A stretch of DNA of 19,970 bases, taken from Oscillospiraceae bacterium (GTDB lineage Bacteria; Bacillota; Clostridia; Oscillospirales; Ruminococcaceae). The stretch spans positions 1 to 19,970 of the forward strand of contig JAFQBO010000396.1 of the NCBI GenBank assembly GCA_017416665.1, written 5' to 3'. Positions 1 to 6,532 of this stretch are shown here, in pieces (positions within the stretch are counted from its first letter, which is position 1; each line of letters opens with the position of its first letter). The translations under genes and the position numbers were made by a program. The notes under the pieces are model-generated. The model was not told the origin of the DNA, searched no databases, and worked only from the letters and a program-made list of their open reading frames with translations.

Positions 1-210
1 ATTATTATCGCCGAACCGAAAGCACTTGTCGGATTTGCAGGCAGACGTGTAATCGAAGGCACAATCAAGCAGAGACTCCCTGACGACTTCCAGCTTGCTG
101 AATTTCTTCAGGAAAAAGGCTTTGTCGATATGATTGTTGAAAGAAAAAAGATGAGAAGTGTTCTTTCACATGTAATGAAGCTTCATGGCTATAAAAAGGA
201 GGACGACTGA
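1..210 (+). CDS. accD: Acetyl-CoA carboxylase carboxyltransferase beta subunit, C-terminal end (partial)
   Basis: The window opens inside an ORF that ends with TGA at 208-210; 69 residues are visible. They include [17 protein letters not shown] and the following [13 protein letters not shown] stretch, the typical C-terminal carboxyltransferase signature of AccD. In the family, AccD pairs with AccA to move carboxyl from biotin to acetyl-CoA, giving malonyl-CoA for fatty acid synthesis. The N-terminal zinc-ribbon half lies outside the window. The tail KKEDD overlaps the AAGGAGG ribosome site (196-202) of accA, so the two are translated from one message. The identification rests on sequence resemblance and on the accA neighbour. 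Confidence 0.9.
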   Translation: MIIAEPKALVGFAGRRVIEGTIKQRLPDDFQLAEFLQEKGFVDMIVERKKMRSVLSHVMKLHGYKKEDD

Positions 211-212
211 TT

Positions 213-1019
213 ATGAGCGAACTGACAGCATGGGAGCGTCAGCTTCTGATACGAGAAAAGGATCGTCCGACCGTAAATGACTATATTCCACTCATCTTTG
301 AAGAATTTTACGAAATGCACGGCGACCGTCTTTACGGCGATGATGCGGCAATACTTGGCGGTATTGCACGTATTGAAAATATGCCCGTAACTGTTCTTGC
401 CGAAGTTAAAGGCAGGGATTTAAACGAAAACAAAAAGACAAACTTCGCAATGCCTCATCCGGAAGGCTACAGAAAAGCTCTCCGACTTGCAAAGCAGGCA
501 GAAAAATTCCACAGACCTGTAATATGTTTCATTGATACTCCGGGTGCATTCTGTGGTATAGAAGCCGAAGAAAGAGGTCAGGGTGAGGCAATCGCAAAAA
601 ATCTTGCGGAATTTATGCGTCTTAAAACACCTGTAATATCAGTAGTACTCGGCGAAGGCGGAAGCGGTGGTGCTCTTGCACTTGGCGTATGCGATGAACT
701 TGCTATGCTTGAAAACGCTCTCTACTCAGTAATTTCTCCGAGAGGCTGTGCAAGTATTCTCTGGAAAGATGCTTCCAAAGAACACGAAGCATGTGAAATG
801 CTCGGTATTACTGCTGAAGACATGGTACGTCTCGGCGTTGCAGAAGACATAATTGAAGAACCAAACGGCAAGGCACAATATGACGTGTACAAAATGGCTG
901 AAAATATCAAGTCATTTTTGGTAAAATCTCTGAAGAGAAATTTGCGAAAAGATATTGACATTTTGCTCGAACAAAGGTACACTAAATTTAGAAAAATCGG
1001 TGAGTTCTCCGAAAAATAA
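213..1019 (+). CDS. accA: Acetyl-CoA carboxylase carboxyltransferase alpha subunit
   Basis: The product is 268 residues, somewhat shorter than the roughly 315-residue proteobacterial form because the N-terminal helical extension is reduced; this is common in Firmicutes. Recognisable blocks are MHGDRLYGDD (about 35-44), the PEGYRKALRLAKQAEKF helix (about 83-99), FIDTPGAFCGIEAEERGQ (about 106-123) and VVLGEGGSGGALALG (about 143-157), which form the crotonase-like carboxyltransferase core. With AccD it makes the alpha2-beta2 transferase that produces malonyl-CoA in the cytosol. ATG at 213 has AAGGAGG 10 nt upstream and lies 2 nt after the accD stop, so the genes are coupled. The acyl carrier protein gene follows after 61 bp. 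Confidence 0.95.
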   Translation: MSELTAWERQLLIREKDRPTVNDYIPLIFEEFYEMHGDRLYGDDAAILGGIARIENMPVTVLAEVKGRDLNENKKTNFAMPHPEGYRKALRLAKQAEKFHRPVICFIDTPGAFCGIEAEERGQGEAIAKNLAEFMRLKTPVISVVLGEGGSGGALALGVCDELAMLENALYSVISPRGCASILWKDASKEHEACEMLGITAEDMVRLGVAEDIIEEPNGKAQYDVYKMAENIKSFLVKSLKRNLRKDIDILLEQRYTKFRKIGEFSEK

Positions 1020-1035
1020 TAATTCATGCTATATT

Positions 1036-1048
1036 GGCGAAAATCGCC
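1036..1048 (+). promoter_or_regulatory. Small intercistronic hairpin between accA and acpP
   Basis: GGCGA (1036-1040) pairs with TCGCC (1044-1048) around an AAA loop, followed by TTTATAT. It is too weak and U-poor for a confident terminator. It could be a partial attenuator or an RNA-processing site that adjusts acpP expression relative to accA. The acpP ribosome site GGAGG (1067-1071) lies downstream and stays free. Confidence 0.4.
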
Positions 1049-1080
1049 TTTATATAAAATAACAATGGAGGTAATACAAA

Positions 1081-1308
1081 ATGGTTTTGGAAAAGGTTAA
1101 AAGCATTATTGCTGATCAGCTTGACGTTGAAGAAGATAAGGTAGTTGCTGATGCAAGCATTACTGAAGATCTTGGTGCAGATTCACTTGACGTTGTTGAT
1201 TTAATTATGTCAATTGAAGAAGAATTTGACATCGAAATCCCTGATGAAGCTGTTGAAGATATCAAGACAGTTGGCGATATTGTTAAGTACATCGAAAACA
1301 ATCAGTAA
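1081..1308 (+). CDS. acpP: Acyl carrier protein
   Basis: This is a 75-residue acidic protein of typical ACP length. The phosphopantetheine attachment motif GADSLD spans residues 32-37, with Ser35 the expected 4'-phosphopantetheine site. It is preceded by ITEDL and followed by the helix II region [18 protein letters not shown], which in ACPs is the recognition helix for FASII enzymes. ACP carries growing acyl chains through fatty acid synthesis and to phospholipid acyltransferases. ATG at 1081 has GGAGG 9 nt upstream. It is the last gene of the accD-accA-acpP run and is closed by a strong terminator, so it ends the FASII transcript. Confidence 0.96.
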   Translation: MVLEKVKSIIADQLDVEEDKVVADASITEDLGADSLDVVDLIMSIEEEFDIEIPDEAVEDIKTVGDIVKYIENNQ

Positions 1309-1344
1309 TTACTGACAGCTTACGGATATTGCTTTTATGAATAA

Positions 1345-1377
1345 AGTCCTCTTTTAACAAAGAGGGCTTTTTTATTT
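1345..1377 (+). terminator. Rho-independent terminator after acpP
   Basis: AGTCCTCTTT (1345-1354) pairs with AAAGAGGGCT (1359-1368), with one G-T wobble and a TAAC loop, followed by a T-rich run 1368-1377. It closes the accDA-acpP transcript. The T-run merges into the first TTTCAACA repeat described separately. Confidence 0.9.
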
Positions 1378-1577
1378 CAACACCGCTTTCAACAGTGTGT
1401 TGAAAGTGATGTTGAAATAATTTTAAAACTTGTTAAAAAATCGGTTACAAAACGGTTAAACCGCCTGTCTGCGTGATTTGACAGTATCTGGAAATGTTGA
1501 ATTAAAAGCACTGTTTTTCAACATTTTAACAGACTTTTCAACATTTTATGTTAAAAAGCTTTTAAAATCTGTTGAAA
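1372..1577. repeat. Cluster of eight TTTCAACA/TGTTGAAA motifs, including a 49-bp nested dyad
   Basis: The octamer TTTCAACA occurs on + at 1375, 1387, 1516 and 1536. Its complement TGTTGAAA occurs at 1398, 1410 and 1570, with a 7/8 match at 1495. The first four form a nested, nearly perfect dyad centred on 1396 (1372-1420): ATTTCAACA, CCG, CTTTCAACA, GTG, TGTTGAAAG, TGA, TGTTGAAAT. Unit spacing there is 11-12 bp. The two at 1516 and 1536 share 14 bp (TTTTCAACATTTTA) and lie exactly 20 bp apart. A small palindrome CGGTT-A-AACCG sits at 1453-1463. No ORF here looks real. The pattern suggests a multi-site operator or a strong hairpin ahead of the lipoprotein gene; the binding protein is unknown. 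Confidence 0.7.
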
Positions 1578-1693
1578 GTATAAATTTGGTTTTTCACATA
1601 TTCAAAAAAACGGATAATACTAAAACTTTCGGAAAAAATAAATTTGTATTGCAAAGTATGGCAGTGCAGAATTTATGAAAGGATTTTATTATT

Positions 1694-2017
1694 ATGACTA
1701 AAAAAATTCCGTTTATTTTAAGTATGGCATTAATCTGCTGTTCATTTACCGCCTGTGGAGATGGTGATACTGTAAGCTCACATGCTGATGAGGGTAACAG
1801 TGTTACTGATAATACTGACGGTTTCAATGACGAAAACAAAAACAATGCCGACAACAACAACAAAACTACTGACTCTCAGAATGCTGTTGAAGAAATTATT
1901 ACAGAAGCCGGAAACGCTGTTGATGACCTTGTTTCAAGAGGTGAAGAAATTGTGACAGATGTTGCAGACGGCGTTGAAGATATGGTTGATGGTACATCAA
2001 CTGCTGCTACAAATTAA
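1694..2017 (+). CDS. Small secreted lipoprotein, Asp/Asn/Glu-rich, function unknown
   Basis: The product has 107 residues. The N-terminus has a KK pair, a hydrophobic stretch (about 5-18) and the lipobox FTAC with Cys21, so it should be lipidated by Lgt, cleaved by Lsp and anchored on the outer face of the membrane. After Cys21 the chain is low-complexity and acidic (many D, N, E, T). It ends in three short amphipathic segments of similar pattern (AVEEIITEAGNAVDDL, RGEEIVTDVADGVEDMV). I do not recognise a named family. AAAGGA (1678-1683) lies 10 nt before ATG 1694. It stands alone between the acpP terminator and its own terminator, downstream of the repeat cluster, which may control it. A weak promoter guess is TTCACA (1593-1598) with TAATAC (1615-1620). 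Confidence 0.8.
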   Translation: MTKKIPFILSMALICCSFTACGDGDTVSSHADEGNSVTDNTDGFNDENKNNADNNNKTTDSQNAVEEIITEAGNAVDDLVSRGEEIVTDVADGVEDMVDGTSTAATN

Positions 2018-2021
2018 AATC

Positions 2022-2044
2022 GGAGCTGTGAAAACAGCTCCTTT
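2022..2044 (+). terminator. Terminator hairpin of the lipoprotein gene, T-run displaced by the IS end
   Basis: GGAGCTGT (2022-2029) pairs perfectly with ACAGCTCC (2034-2041) around a GAAA loop. Only TTT follows before the IS-like terminal motif begins at 2045. Position just after the stop codon supports a terminator role. Confidence 0.75.
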
Positions 2045-2917
2045 CAGTCTGTCGAAAAAGTCCAGCAAAAGCTGGGCTTTTTAAGTAATATGTGGTATAA
2101 TGATATGGGGTGAAAAAAGAAAAAGAAGAAAGAATGCAGATGGAAATGATATGCATGGACGAATTATTACTGGAAGATCATTTACTTCGTAAAATAGACG
2201 ACGCAGTGGATTTTAGTCGTATCTATGATTTTGTGGAGGACTTGTATTGCCATAACAACGGCAGACCAAGTATAGATCCGGTAATATTGTTTAAAATGGT
2301 GCTGATACAGCATTTATTCGGAATACCATCATTAAGAAAAACAGCCGAAGAAGTAAGAATGAACATAGCGTACAGATGGTTTTGATGATGGAAGAATTCC
2401 GGTGCTTCCATACAAAAGACCTATGGGAAGTAAAGATTTCTTCAGACCATACGAGTATGTTTATGATTATTATTATGATTGTGTTATCTGTCCTGAAAAC
2501 AATATTCTTAAATATTCCACAACAAACCGAAACGGCTACAGAGAATTTAAAAGCAATGGACTTGTATGCCAAAACTGCCCTTCAAGAAATACCTGCACCA
2601 ATAACGCAAAATGTGAAAAAACAGTGGCTAAACATATCTGGAATGATTATCTTGAAATGGCAGAAGATATTCGTCATACCCCAAAATACAAGAGATTGTA
2701 TGAAAAACGAAAAGAAACAATAGAAACGTGTATTCGCAGATGCAAAAGAAAAGTATTCAATGCGTTATACACTTTACAGAGGCTTAGCTCAGGTTACAAA
2801 TTGGGTTAGGCTTAAATTTGCTGCCATGAATCTGAAAAAATATGCAATAAGGAAGTGGAATAAGGACGGAAAGGAGCGTTTTCAACTCTGTTTTTGTCCA
2901 CTTTTTCAATTTTTCTG
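2045..2917 (+). mobile_element. Decayed, internally deleted IS1182-like element
   Basis: The left end CAGTCTGTCGAAAAAGTCC (2045-2063) matches the terminal motif of three other elements in this window. A self-terminating hairpin follows: AAAAAGTCCAGC at 2055-2066 pairs with GCTGGGCTTTTT at 2071-2082. Next come a TATAAT-like -10 (2096-2101) and then transposase remnants. A degenerate right end (ACTTTTTC at 2900-2907 and CTG at 2915-2917) lies in inverted orientation, though this boundary is uncertain. At about 870 bp it is roughly half the size of an intact IS1182-family element. Loss of the transposase middle and two frame changes show it cannot encode a working enzyme. Confidence 0.75.
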
Positions 2918-2927
2918 CTTTACTTAA
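2134..2927 (+). pseudogene. IS1182-family transposase remnant
   Basis: Frame 1 from ATG 2134 (an upstream GTG at 2110 is also possible) gives the N-terminal DUF772-type domain: DHLLRKIDDAVDFSRIYDFV, GRPSIDPVILFKMVLIQHLF, then IAYRWF and a stop at 2385. From about 2384 another frame resumes with DDGRIPVLPYKRP, continuing through YEYVYDYYYDCVICPENN, the cysteines CQNCPSRNTC, and RHIW-like KHIWNDYLEMAEDIRHT. This is the C-terminal part of the family. Near 2725 an apparent one-base insertion shifts the frame again; the third frame reads VFADAKEKYSMRYTLYRGLA and FAAMNLKKYAIRKW to a stop at 2927. Roughly half of a 450-550 residue protein, including most of the DDE catalytic core, is missing at the 2380/2384 junction. 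Non-functional. Confidence 0.85.
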
Positions 2928-2933
2928 TATTTT

Positions 2934-2966
2934 ACCCCGTATTCTTTGCAAAATACGGGGTTTTTC
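2934..2966 (+). terminator. Intrinsic terminator-like hairpin downstream of the IS remnant
   Basis: ACCCCGTATT (2934-2943) pairs perfectly with AATACGGGGT (2952-2961) around an 8-nt loop, followed by TTTTTC. It may belong to the gene interrupted or displaced when the IS inserted, or it may simply insulate the acyltransferase promoter. Confidence 0.75.
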
Positions 2967-2972
2967 TACAGG

Positions 2973-3006
2973 CTTAACTTTCTTTGTGCAAACAAAGAAA
3001 GTTAAG
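2973..3006. repeat. Perfect 15-bp inverted repeat (34-nt hairpin)
   Basis: CTTAACTTTCTTTGT (2973-2987) is the exact reverse complement of ACAAAGAAAGTTAAG (2992-3006), separated by GCAA. There is no U-run afterwards, so a plain terminator role is doubtful. The rest of the interval to the acyltransferase gene is AT-rich; it contains a TATAAT at 3106-3111 with no convincing -35. Confidence 0.75.
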
Positions 3007-3140
3007 AATAAAAGGATGGTAAATATAAATTTAACTGCGTATAAAAATTTTACACATACAAACAAAATTTTTCTGTTGCAAAAATATGAATAATATGATA
3101 TTATGTATAATGTATGATATTTTTGTTCAGGAGGAATAAA

Positions 3141-4280
3141 ATGGCAGAGGGTATTAATATAAAACCATCAAGAAATTATGGTATTGATTTGCTTCGTATG
3201 TTTGCGATGTTTCTTGTCGTTGTACTGCATGTTCTGGGACAGGGCGGAGTTCTTGGGAGTGCGGCAAAAAGTGACATAAATTACAATGCGGCATGGATTC
3301 TGGAAATAGGTGCGTACTGTGCGGTAAACTGCTATGCGCTCATTTCGGGATATGTCGGACTCAATTCAAAATTCAAGTACACAAATATTATTATGCTCTG
3401 GCTTCGTGTTTTATTTTATACAGTCGGAATAACACTTGTTTTTCAGTTTGTTATGCCGGAAGCACTCGAACCGACTCCCGACAGTACGGCACTGTATCTT
3501 ATATCTGAAAAGTGGGACAGGGCACTTTTTCCGGTAAGTGAAAAGCAGTACTGGTATTTTACGGCATATTTTCTTTGTTATTTCTTCACACCGATTCTGA
3601 ACAAGGCAGTTCAGACGATTGAACGTAAGCTTATGAAGAGAACCATTATCATGCTTGTGGCAATTATAAGTATACCGACATTGTATACGGGCGTTGATGT
3701 TTTTGGAGCAGTCAAGGGTTACAGTGCATTGTGGCTTGTGATTTTATATCTTGTGGGTGCATACATGAAAAAATACAATTCACTCAGCCATATAGGAAAA
3801 ATACAGGCTTTTGCAGGATTTGTTTCATGTGTTGCGGTTACATGGGCGGTAAAACTTTCTGTTGAGGAATTTATTCCGCAGTTCAAGAGAGCAAATATTC
3901 TTATAAGCTATACTTCACCTACTATTATTGGTACAGGAATTTTTCTGTTTGTGCTTTTTAAGAATATAAATCCGCCGGCATTCTGCTGTAAAATCATAGG
4001 ATTCTTTGCACCGCTTGCGTTTTCGGTCTATATAATTCATGTTCATCCACTTTTCTGGGAACACGTTATGAAAGGATGGTTTGCACCGATAGGAGAGCTT
4101 TCACTGCCACTTATGATAATTGCGGTGATTGGTGCATCGCTGGGACTGTATTTTGCGTGTTCTGTTGTGGATTTGATAAGACATTATCTCTTTAAGCTTT
4201 TAAGACTTCAGAAACTTGTTTTTACACTTGAAATGAAAATTGCAGATAAATTCAATAAAAAAGAAGAGGACGCACTTTAA
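3141..4280 (+). CDS. Acyltransferase family 3 membrane protein (O-acetyltransferase type)
   Basis: The product is 379 residues from ATG 3141, which has AGGAGG (3129-3134) 6 nt upstream; an in-frame ATG nine codons earlier has no such site. The N-terminus YGIDLLRMFAMFLVVVLHV carries the family's Arg-X10-His pair (Arg19, His30), with the His implicated in acyl transfer. About ten hydrophobic segments follow. The internal YWYFTAYFLCYFFTPILNK region and the late FSVYIIHVHPLFW segment are typical of Acyl_transf_3 (OafA/WecH-like) proteins. These acylate extracellular polysaccharide, peptidoglycan or small molecules using cytosolic acyl donors. The substrate cannot be told: no glycan gene cluster is adjacent. 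The tail KKEEDAL is cytosolic and its codons form half of the terminator stem. It is distinct from the second acyltransferase at 16264. Confidence 0.88.
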   Translation: MAEGINIKPSRNYGIDLLRMFAMFLVVVLHVLGQGGVLGSAAKSDINYNAAWILEIGAYCAVNCYALISGYVGLNSKFKYTNIIMLWLRVLFYTVGITLVFQFVMPEALEPTPDSTALYLISEKWDRALFPVSEKQYWYFTAYFLCYFFTPILNKAVQTIERKLMKRTIIMLVAIISIPTLYTGVDVFGAVKGYSALWLVILYLVGAYMKKYNSLSHIGKIQAFAGFVSCVAVTWAVKLSVEEFIPQFKRANILISYTSPTIIGTGIFLFVLFKNINPPAFCCKIIGFFAPLAFSVYIIHVHPLFWEHVMKGWFAPIGELSLPLMIIAVIGASLGLYFACSVVDLIRHYLFKLLRLQKLVFTLEMKIADKFNKKEEDAL

Positions 4281-4292
4281 ATGTGTGTCCTC
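4266..4292 (+). terminator. Terminator hairpin overlapping the acyltransferase stop codon
   Basis: GAGGACGCAC (4266-4275) pairs with GTGTGTCCTC (4283-4292), 10 bp with one G-T wobble; TAA (4278-4280) lies in the loop. No U-run follows. The foldback element starts at 4294, one base after the stem, which suggests that the T-tract was displaced or supplied by the element. Confidence 0.7.
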
Positions 4293-4293
4293 A

Positions 4294-4572
4294 TAGTTTG
4301 TAGAAAAAGTTTATGCTAACGGGCGAGCATTGCTCGCCCCTACTACTCTGTAACATCTAAAACTTTATAATAATGTAGGGGTCGATGCCCACATCGACCC
4401 GTTGTAAATTATATGAAAATTGAGGGCTGATGTGGGCATCAGCCCCTACAAATTAAAAAACACAGAAAATAAAATTTTAAATGTTACAAGATACTACAAA
4501 TGGCTTAAATATGTTGTTTGCATGTAGGGAGACCAGTGGTCGTCCGCTATTTTTAGGTTTTTCAACAAACTG
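4294..4572. mobile_element. 279-bp non-coding foldback (MITE-like) element
   Basis: The ends are inverted copies: TAGTTTGTAGAAAAAGT (4294-4310), and GGTTTTTCAACAAACTG at the right end (to 4572), whose complement starts CAGTTTGTTGAAAAA. Inside are four hairpins. GGGCGAGCA/TGCTCGCCC lies at 4321-4339. GGGTCGATG/CATCGACCC lies at 4379-4400. GGGCTGATG/CATCAGCCC lies at 4424-4445. A GACCA/TGGTC hairpin lies within 4527-4544. The second and third are themselves inverted copies (GTAGGGG...CCCTAC), and so are 4349-4368 and 4469-4488 (18 of 20 positions). The whole element can therefore fold as one branched hairpin. There is no ORF. It fills the space between the convergent acyltransferase and pgsA terminators. 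The termini match the IS1182-like remnant, so trans-mobilisation is likely. Confidence 0.8.
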
Positions 4573-4573
4573 A

Positions 4574-4597
4574 CCCATGCTTCATATGAAACATGGG
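4574..4597 (-). terminator. Terminator hairpin downstream of pgsA
   Basis: On the minus strand CCCATG (4597-4592) pairs with CATGGG (4579-4574), with an inner TTCATATGAA palindrome extending the stem. The next base pairs belong to the foldback element end (TCAGTTTG), so there is no clean U-run. Its position just after the pgsA stop supports the call. Confidence 0.65.
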
Positions 4598-4603
4598 CTT
4601 TAT

Positions 4604-5191
4604 TTATTTATCAGAATCAATATATTTCCAGTACCCTTTAAGGTAAACAAGTCCTGAAATAACTGTAAGTGCAACCGATAACCATATTGCAATAGTCATC
4701 AGCAGATTAAGACCAACTACAAGGTTCGGAGGCGGTTCAAATCCAAAGAAATCAAAATCACCTGTAACCGAGTAAATCAGCAGTATAAGAATAATTGCTG
4801 CCATTGTAAAGGCAGTTTTCAGCTTTCCCCAGAATCCTGCCGCAACGACAACACCCTTGTCAGCCGTTACAAGTCTTAAACCCGATACCATAAATTCTCT
4901 TGCTATGATGATGAAAAACGGTACAGCACCCATTGTCCCGTATTCTACAAACACAGCAAGTGCCGCAATTACAAGTGCTTTGTCGGCAAGCGGATCAAGA
5001 AATTTTCCGAAATCAGTTACAAGGTTGTATTTTCTTGCGATATGACCGTCAAATGCATCTGTCAGTGATGCCGCAATAAACACAAACATTGCGATTGTAA
5101 AGTTAAACGGTACAAAATCCGCATACATAAAAAACAGAAAAACCGGTATTAAAATCGCTCTTAAAACGGTCAGTTTATTTGGTAAATTCAA
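4604..5191 (-). CDS. pgsA: CDP-diacylglycerol--glycerol-3-phosphate 3-phosphatidyltransferase
   Basis: The product is 195 residues, normal for PgsA. It makes phosphatidylglycerophosphate, the first committed step of phosphatidylglycerol and cardiolipin synthesis, in the membrane. The CDP-alcohol phosphotransferase motif is complete: D45-x2-D48-G49-x2-A52-R53-x8-G62-x3-D66-x3-D70 (DAFDGHIARKYN, then GKFLDPLAD). Four to six hydrophobic segments flank it. The start appears to be TTG (5191-5189), giving the family-typical MNLPNKLTVLRAIL. GAGGTGG lies 7 nt upstream and no ATG fits. The start overlaps the rimO stop (TTGA), so translation is coupled. It is the last gene of the long minus-strand run. 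Confidence 0.94.
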   Translation of the reverse strand: MNLPNKLTVLRAILIPVFLFFMYADFVPFNFTIAMFVFIAASLTDAFDGHIARKYNLVTDFGKFLDPLADKALVIAALAVFVEYGTMGAVPFFIIIAREFMVSGLRLVTADKGVVVAAGFWGKLKTAFTMAAIILILLIYSVTGDFDFFGFEPPPNLVVGLNLLMTIAIWLSVALTVISGLVYLKGYWKYIDSDK

Positions 5192-6519
5192 CTGTCAGCC
5201 ACCTCACCAATCAAGTCATAGTCAAGAGTATCAATGATTTTTATATTGACATACTGTCCGATTTGCAGCGGATTTTCACTTGTGAAGAAAGCTTTTCCGT
5301 CAATATCAGGAGCATCTGACTTACATCTGCCAAAGTAACATTCAGCGTACTTGTCAAATCCTTCAACAACCGCCTCAAAAACCTTATCAAGGTTTTTCTC
5401 GTTGTTTTGTTCGCTGATAAGCTGCTGCTGTTCCATGATTATTTCAGCACGGTGATTTTTGATTTCTTCATCAAGCTGTCCGTCAAAGCCGGCGGCAGGA
5501 GTTCCTTCCTCCTGAGAATATGCGAAACAGCCAAGCTTGTCAAAACGTGTTTCCTTAACAAATTCTGCAAGTTCCTCAAACTGTTCGTTTGTTTCACCCG
5601 GGAAACCTGTAATAAGTGTTGTACGGAGTGTAATATCAGGAATTTTGTTTCTGATTTTATTTATAAGAGATGTTAAAAACTCTTTGTCACCCACACGGTT
5701 CATATTGTGGAGAATTTCAGCGTTGCAGTGCTGAATAGGAAGATCAAGATATTTTACTATTTTTTCTTCATTCGCCATCACATCAAGCAGTTCATCAGTG
5801 ATTCTTTCAGGATAGCAGTAAAGCACTCTTATCCACTTGAGATTTTCTATTTTGCAAAGTTTCTGTAAAAGCTCCGGAAGTGCTGATTTACCGTATAAAT
5901 CCTCGCCATAGCGTGTTGTGTCCTGAGCAATTACAATAAGCTCTGTTACGCCGTTGTCCGCAAGCCACTGTGCCTCTTTTAATACGTCTTCCATAGGAGC
6001 ACTTCTGAAACGTCCTCTTATTTCAGGGATAGCACAATAGGTGCAGCAGTTGTCACAGCCTTCTGCAATTTTAAGGTATGCAAAAAATGGAAGTGTTGAA
6101 ATGATTCTGTCGCCTGTTATTGAAAGTCTGTCTTTGCTGTCAAAGGCAACAATTCTTTTATCCTCCAGAACACTGTCTATAACATCAATAATGTCTTCCT
6201 GATTGCCGATACCGACAACAGCGTCAACTTCAGGAAACTGTTCTGCCATTTCTTCCTGATAACGTTCCGAAAGACAGCCTGTTATAATAATTTTTTTAAT
6301 TCTGCCTTCTTCTTTAAGTTTTGCAAGTTCAAGAATCGTTTCAATAGCTTCTTCCTTTGCCGACTGTATAAACCCACATGTGTTTACAACAGCAATATCG
6401 GAAAGTCCCGGTTCTGTTACAAGCTGATAGCCTTTCTGTCTGAATTTATAAAGCATTCTTTCGGAGTCAACGAGATTTTTTGAGCATCCGAGTGACACCA
6501 TACCTATTTTAACAGGCAT
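5188..6519 (-). CDS. rimO: Ribosomal protein S12 methylthiotransferase
   Basis: The product is 443 residues from ATG 6519, which has AGGAGG (6534-6529) 9 nt upstream; an ATG at 6543 would begin inside recX and places the Shine-Dalgarno within the ORF. It is a radical-SAM enzyme that methylthiolates an Asp of ribosomal protein S12. The N-terminal UPF0004 domain has its three cluster cysteines, Cys12 (MVSLGCSKN), Cys48 (VVNTCGF) and Cys82 (ITGCLSE). The radical-SAM CX3CX2C motif is Cys155/Cys159/Cys162 (GCDNCCTYC). The VDSERM stretch and YLDLPIQHCN are RimO-like rather than MiaB-like. The C-terminal 60 residues form a TRAM domain. It lies between recX (13-nt gap) and pgsA (overlap). Confidence 0.94.
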   Translation of the reverse strand: MPVKIGMVSLGCSKNLVDSERMLYKFRQKGYQLVTEPGLSDIAVVNTCGFIQSAKEEAIETILELAKLKEEGRIKKIIITGCLSERYQEEMAEQFPEVDAVVGIGNQEDIIDVIDSVLEDKRIVAFDSKDRLSITGDRIISTLPFFAYLKIAEGCDNCCTYCAIPEIRGRFRSAPMEDVLKEAQWLADNGVTELIVIAQDTTRYGEDLYGKSALPELLQKLCKIENLKWIRVLYCYPERITDELLDVMANEEKIVKYLDLPIQHCNAEILHNMNRVGDKEFLTSLINKIRNKIPDITLRTTLITGFPGETNEQFEELAEFVKETRFDKLGCFAYSQEEGTPAAGFDGQLDEEIKNHRAEIIMEQQQLISEQNNEKNLDKVFEAVVEGFDKYAECYFGRCKSDAPDIDGKAFFTSENPLQIGQYVNIKIIDTLDYDLIGEVADS

Positions 6520-6532
6520 AAGAACACGCCTC

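Noticed and set aside
1372..1577. Replication origin (DnaA box cluster)
   Set aside because: The octamer differs from TTATCCACA at key positions, and no dnaA/dnaN genes or AT-rich trinucleotide array is present. Kept only as an unexplained operator-like cluster.
1478..1678. 66-codon ORF in the repeat cluster
   Set aside because: Its codons simply read through the TTTCAACA repeats. There is no ribosome site at 1478 and no family resemblance.
4321..4550. CRISPR array in the 4294-4572 repeat-rich region
   Set aside because: The repeats are inverted, not direct, unequal in length and without regular spacers. The foldback element explains them, and no cas genes are nearby.
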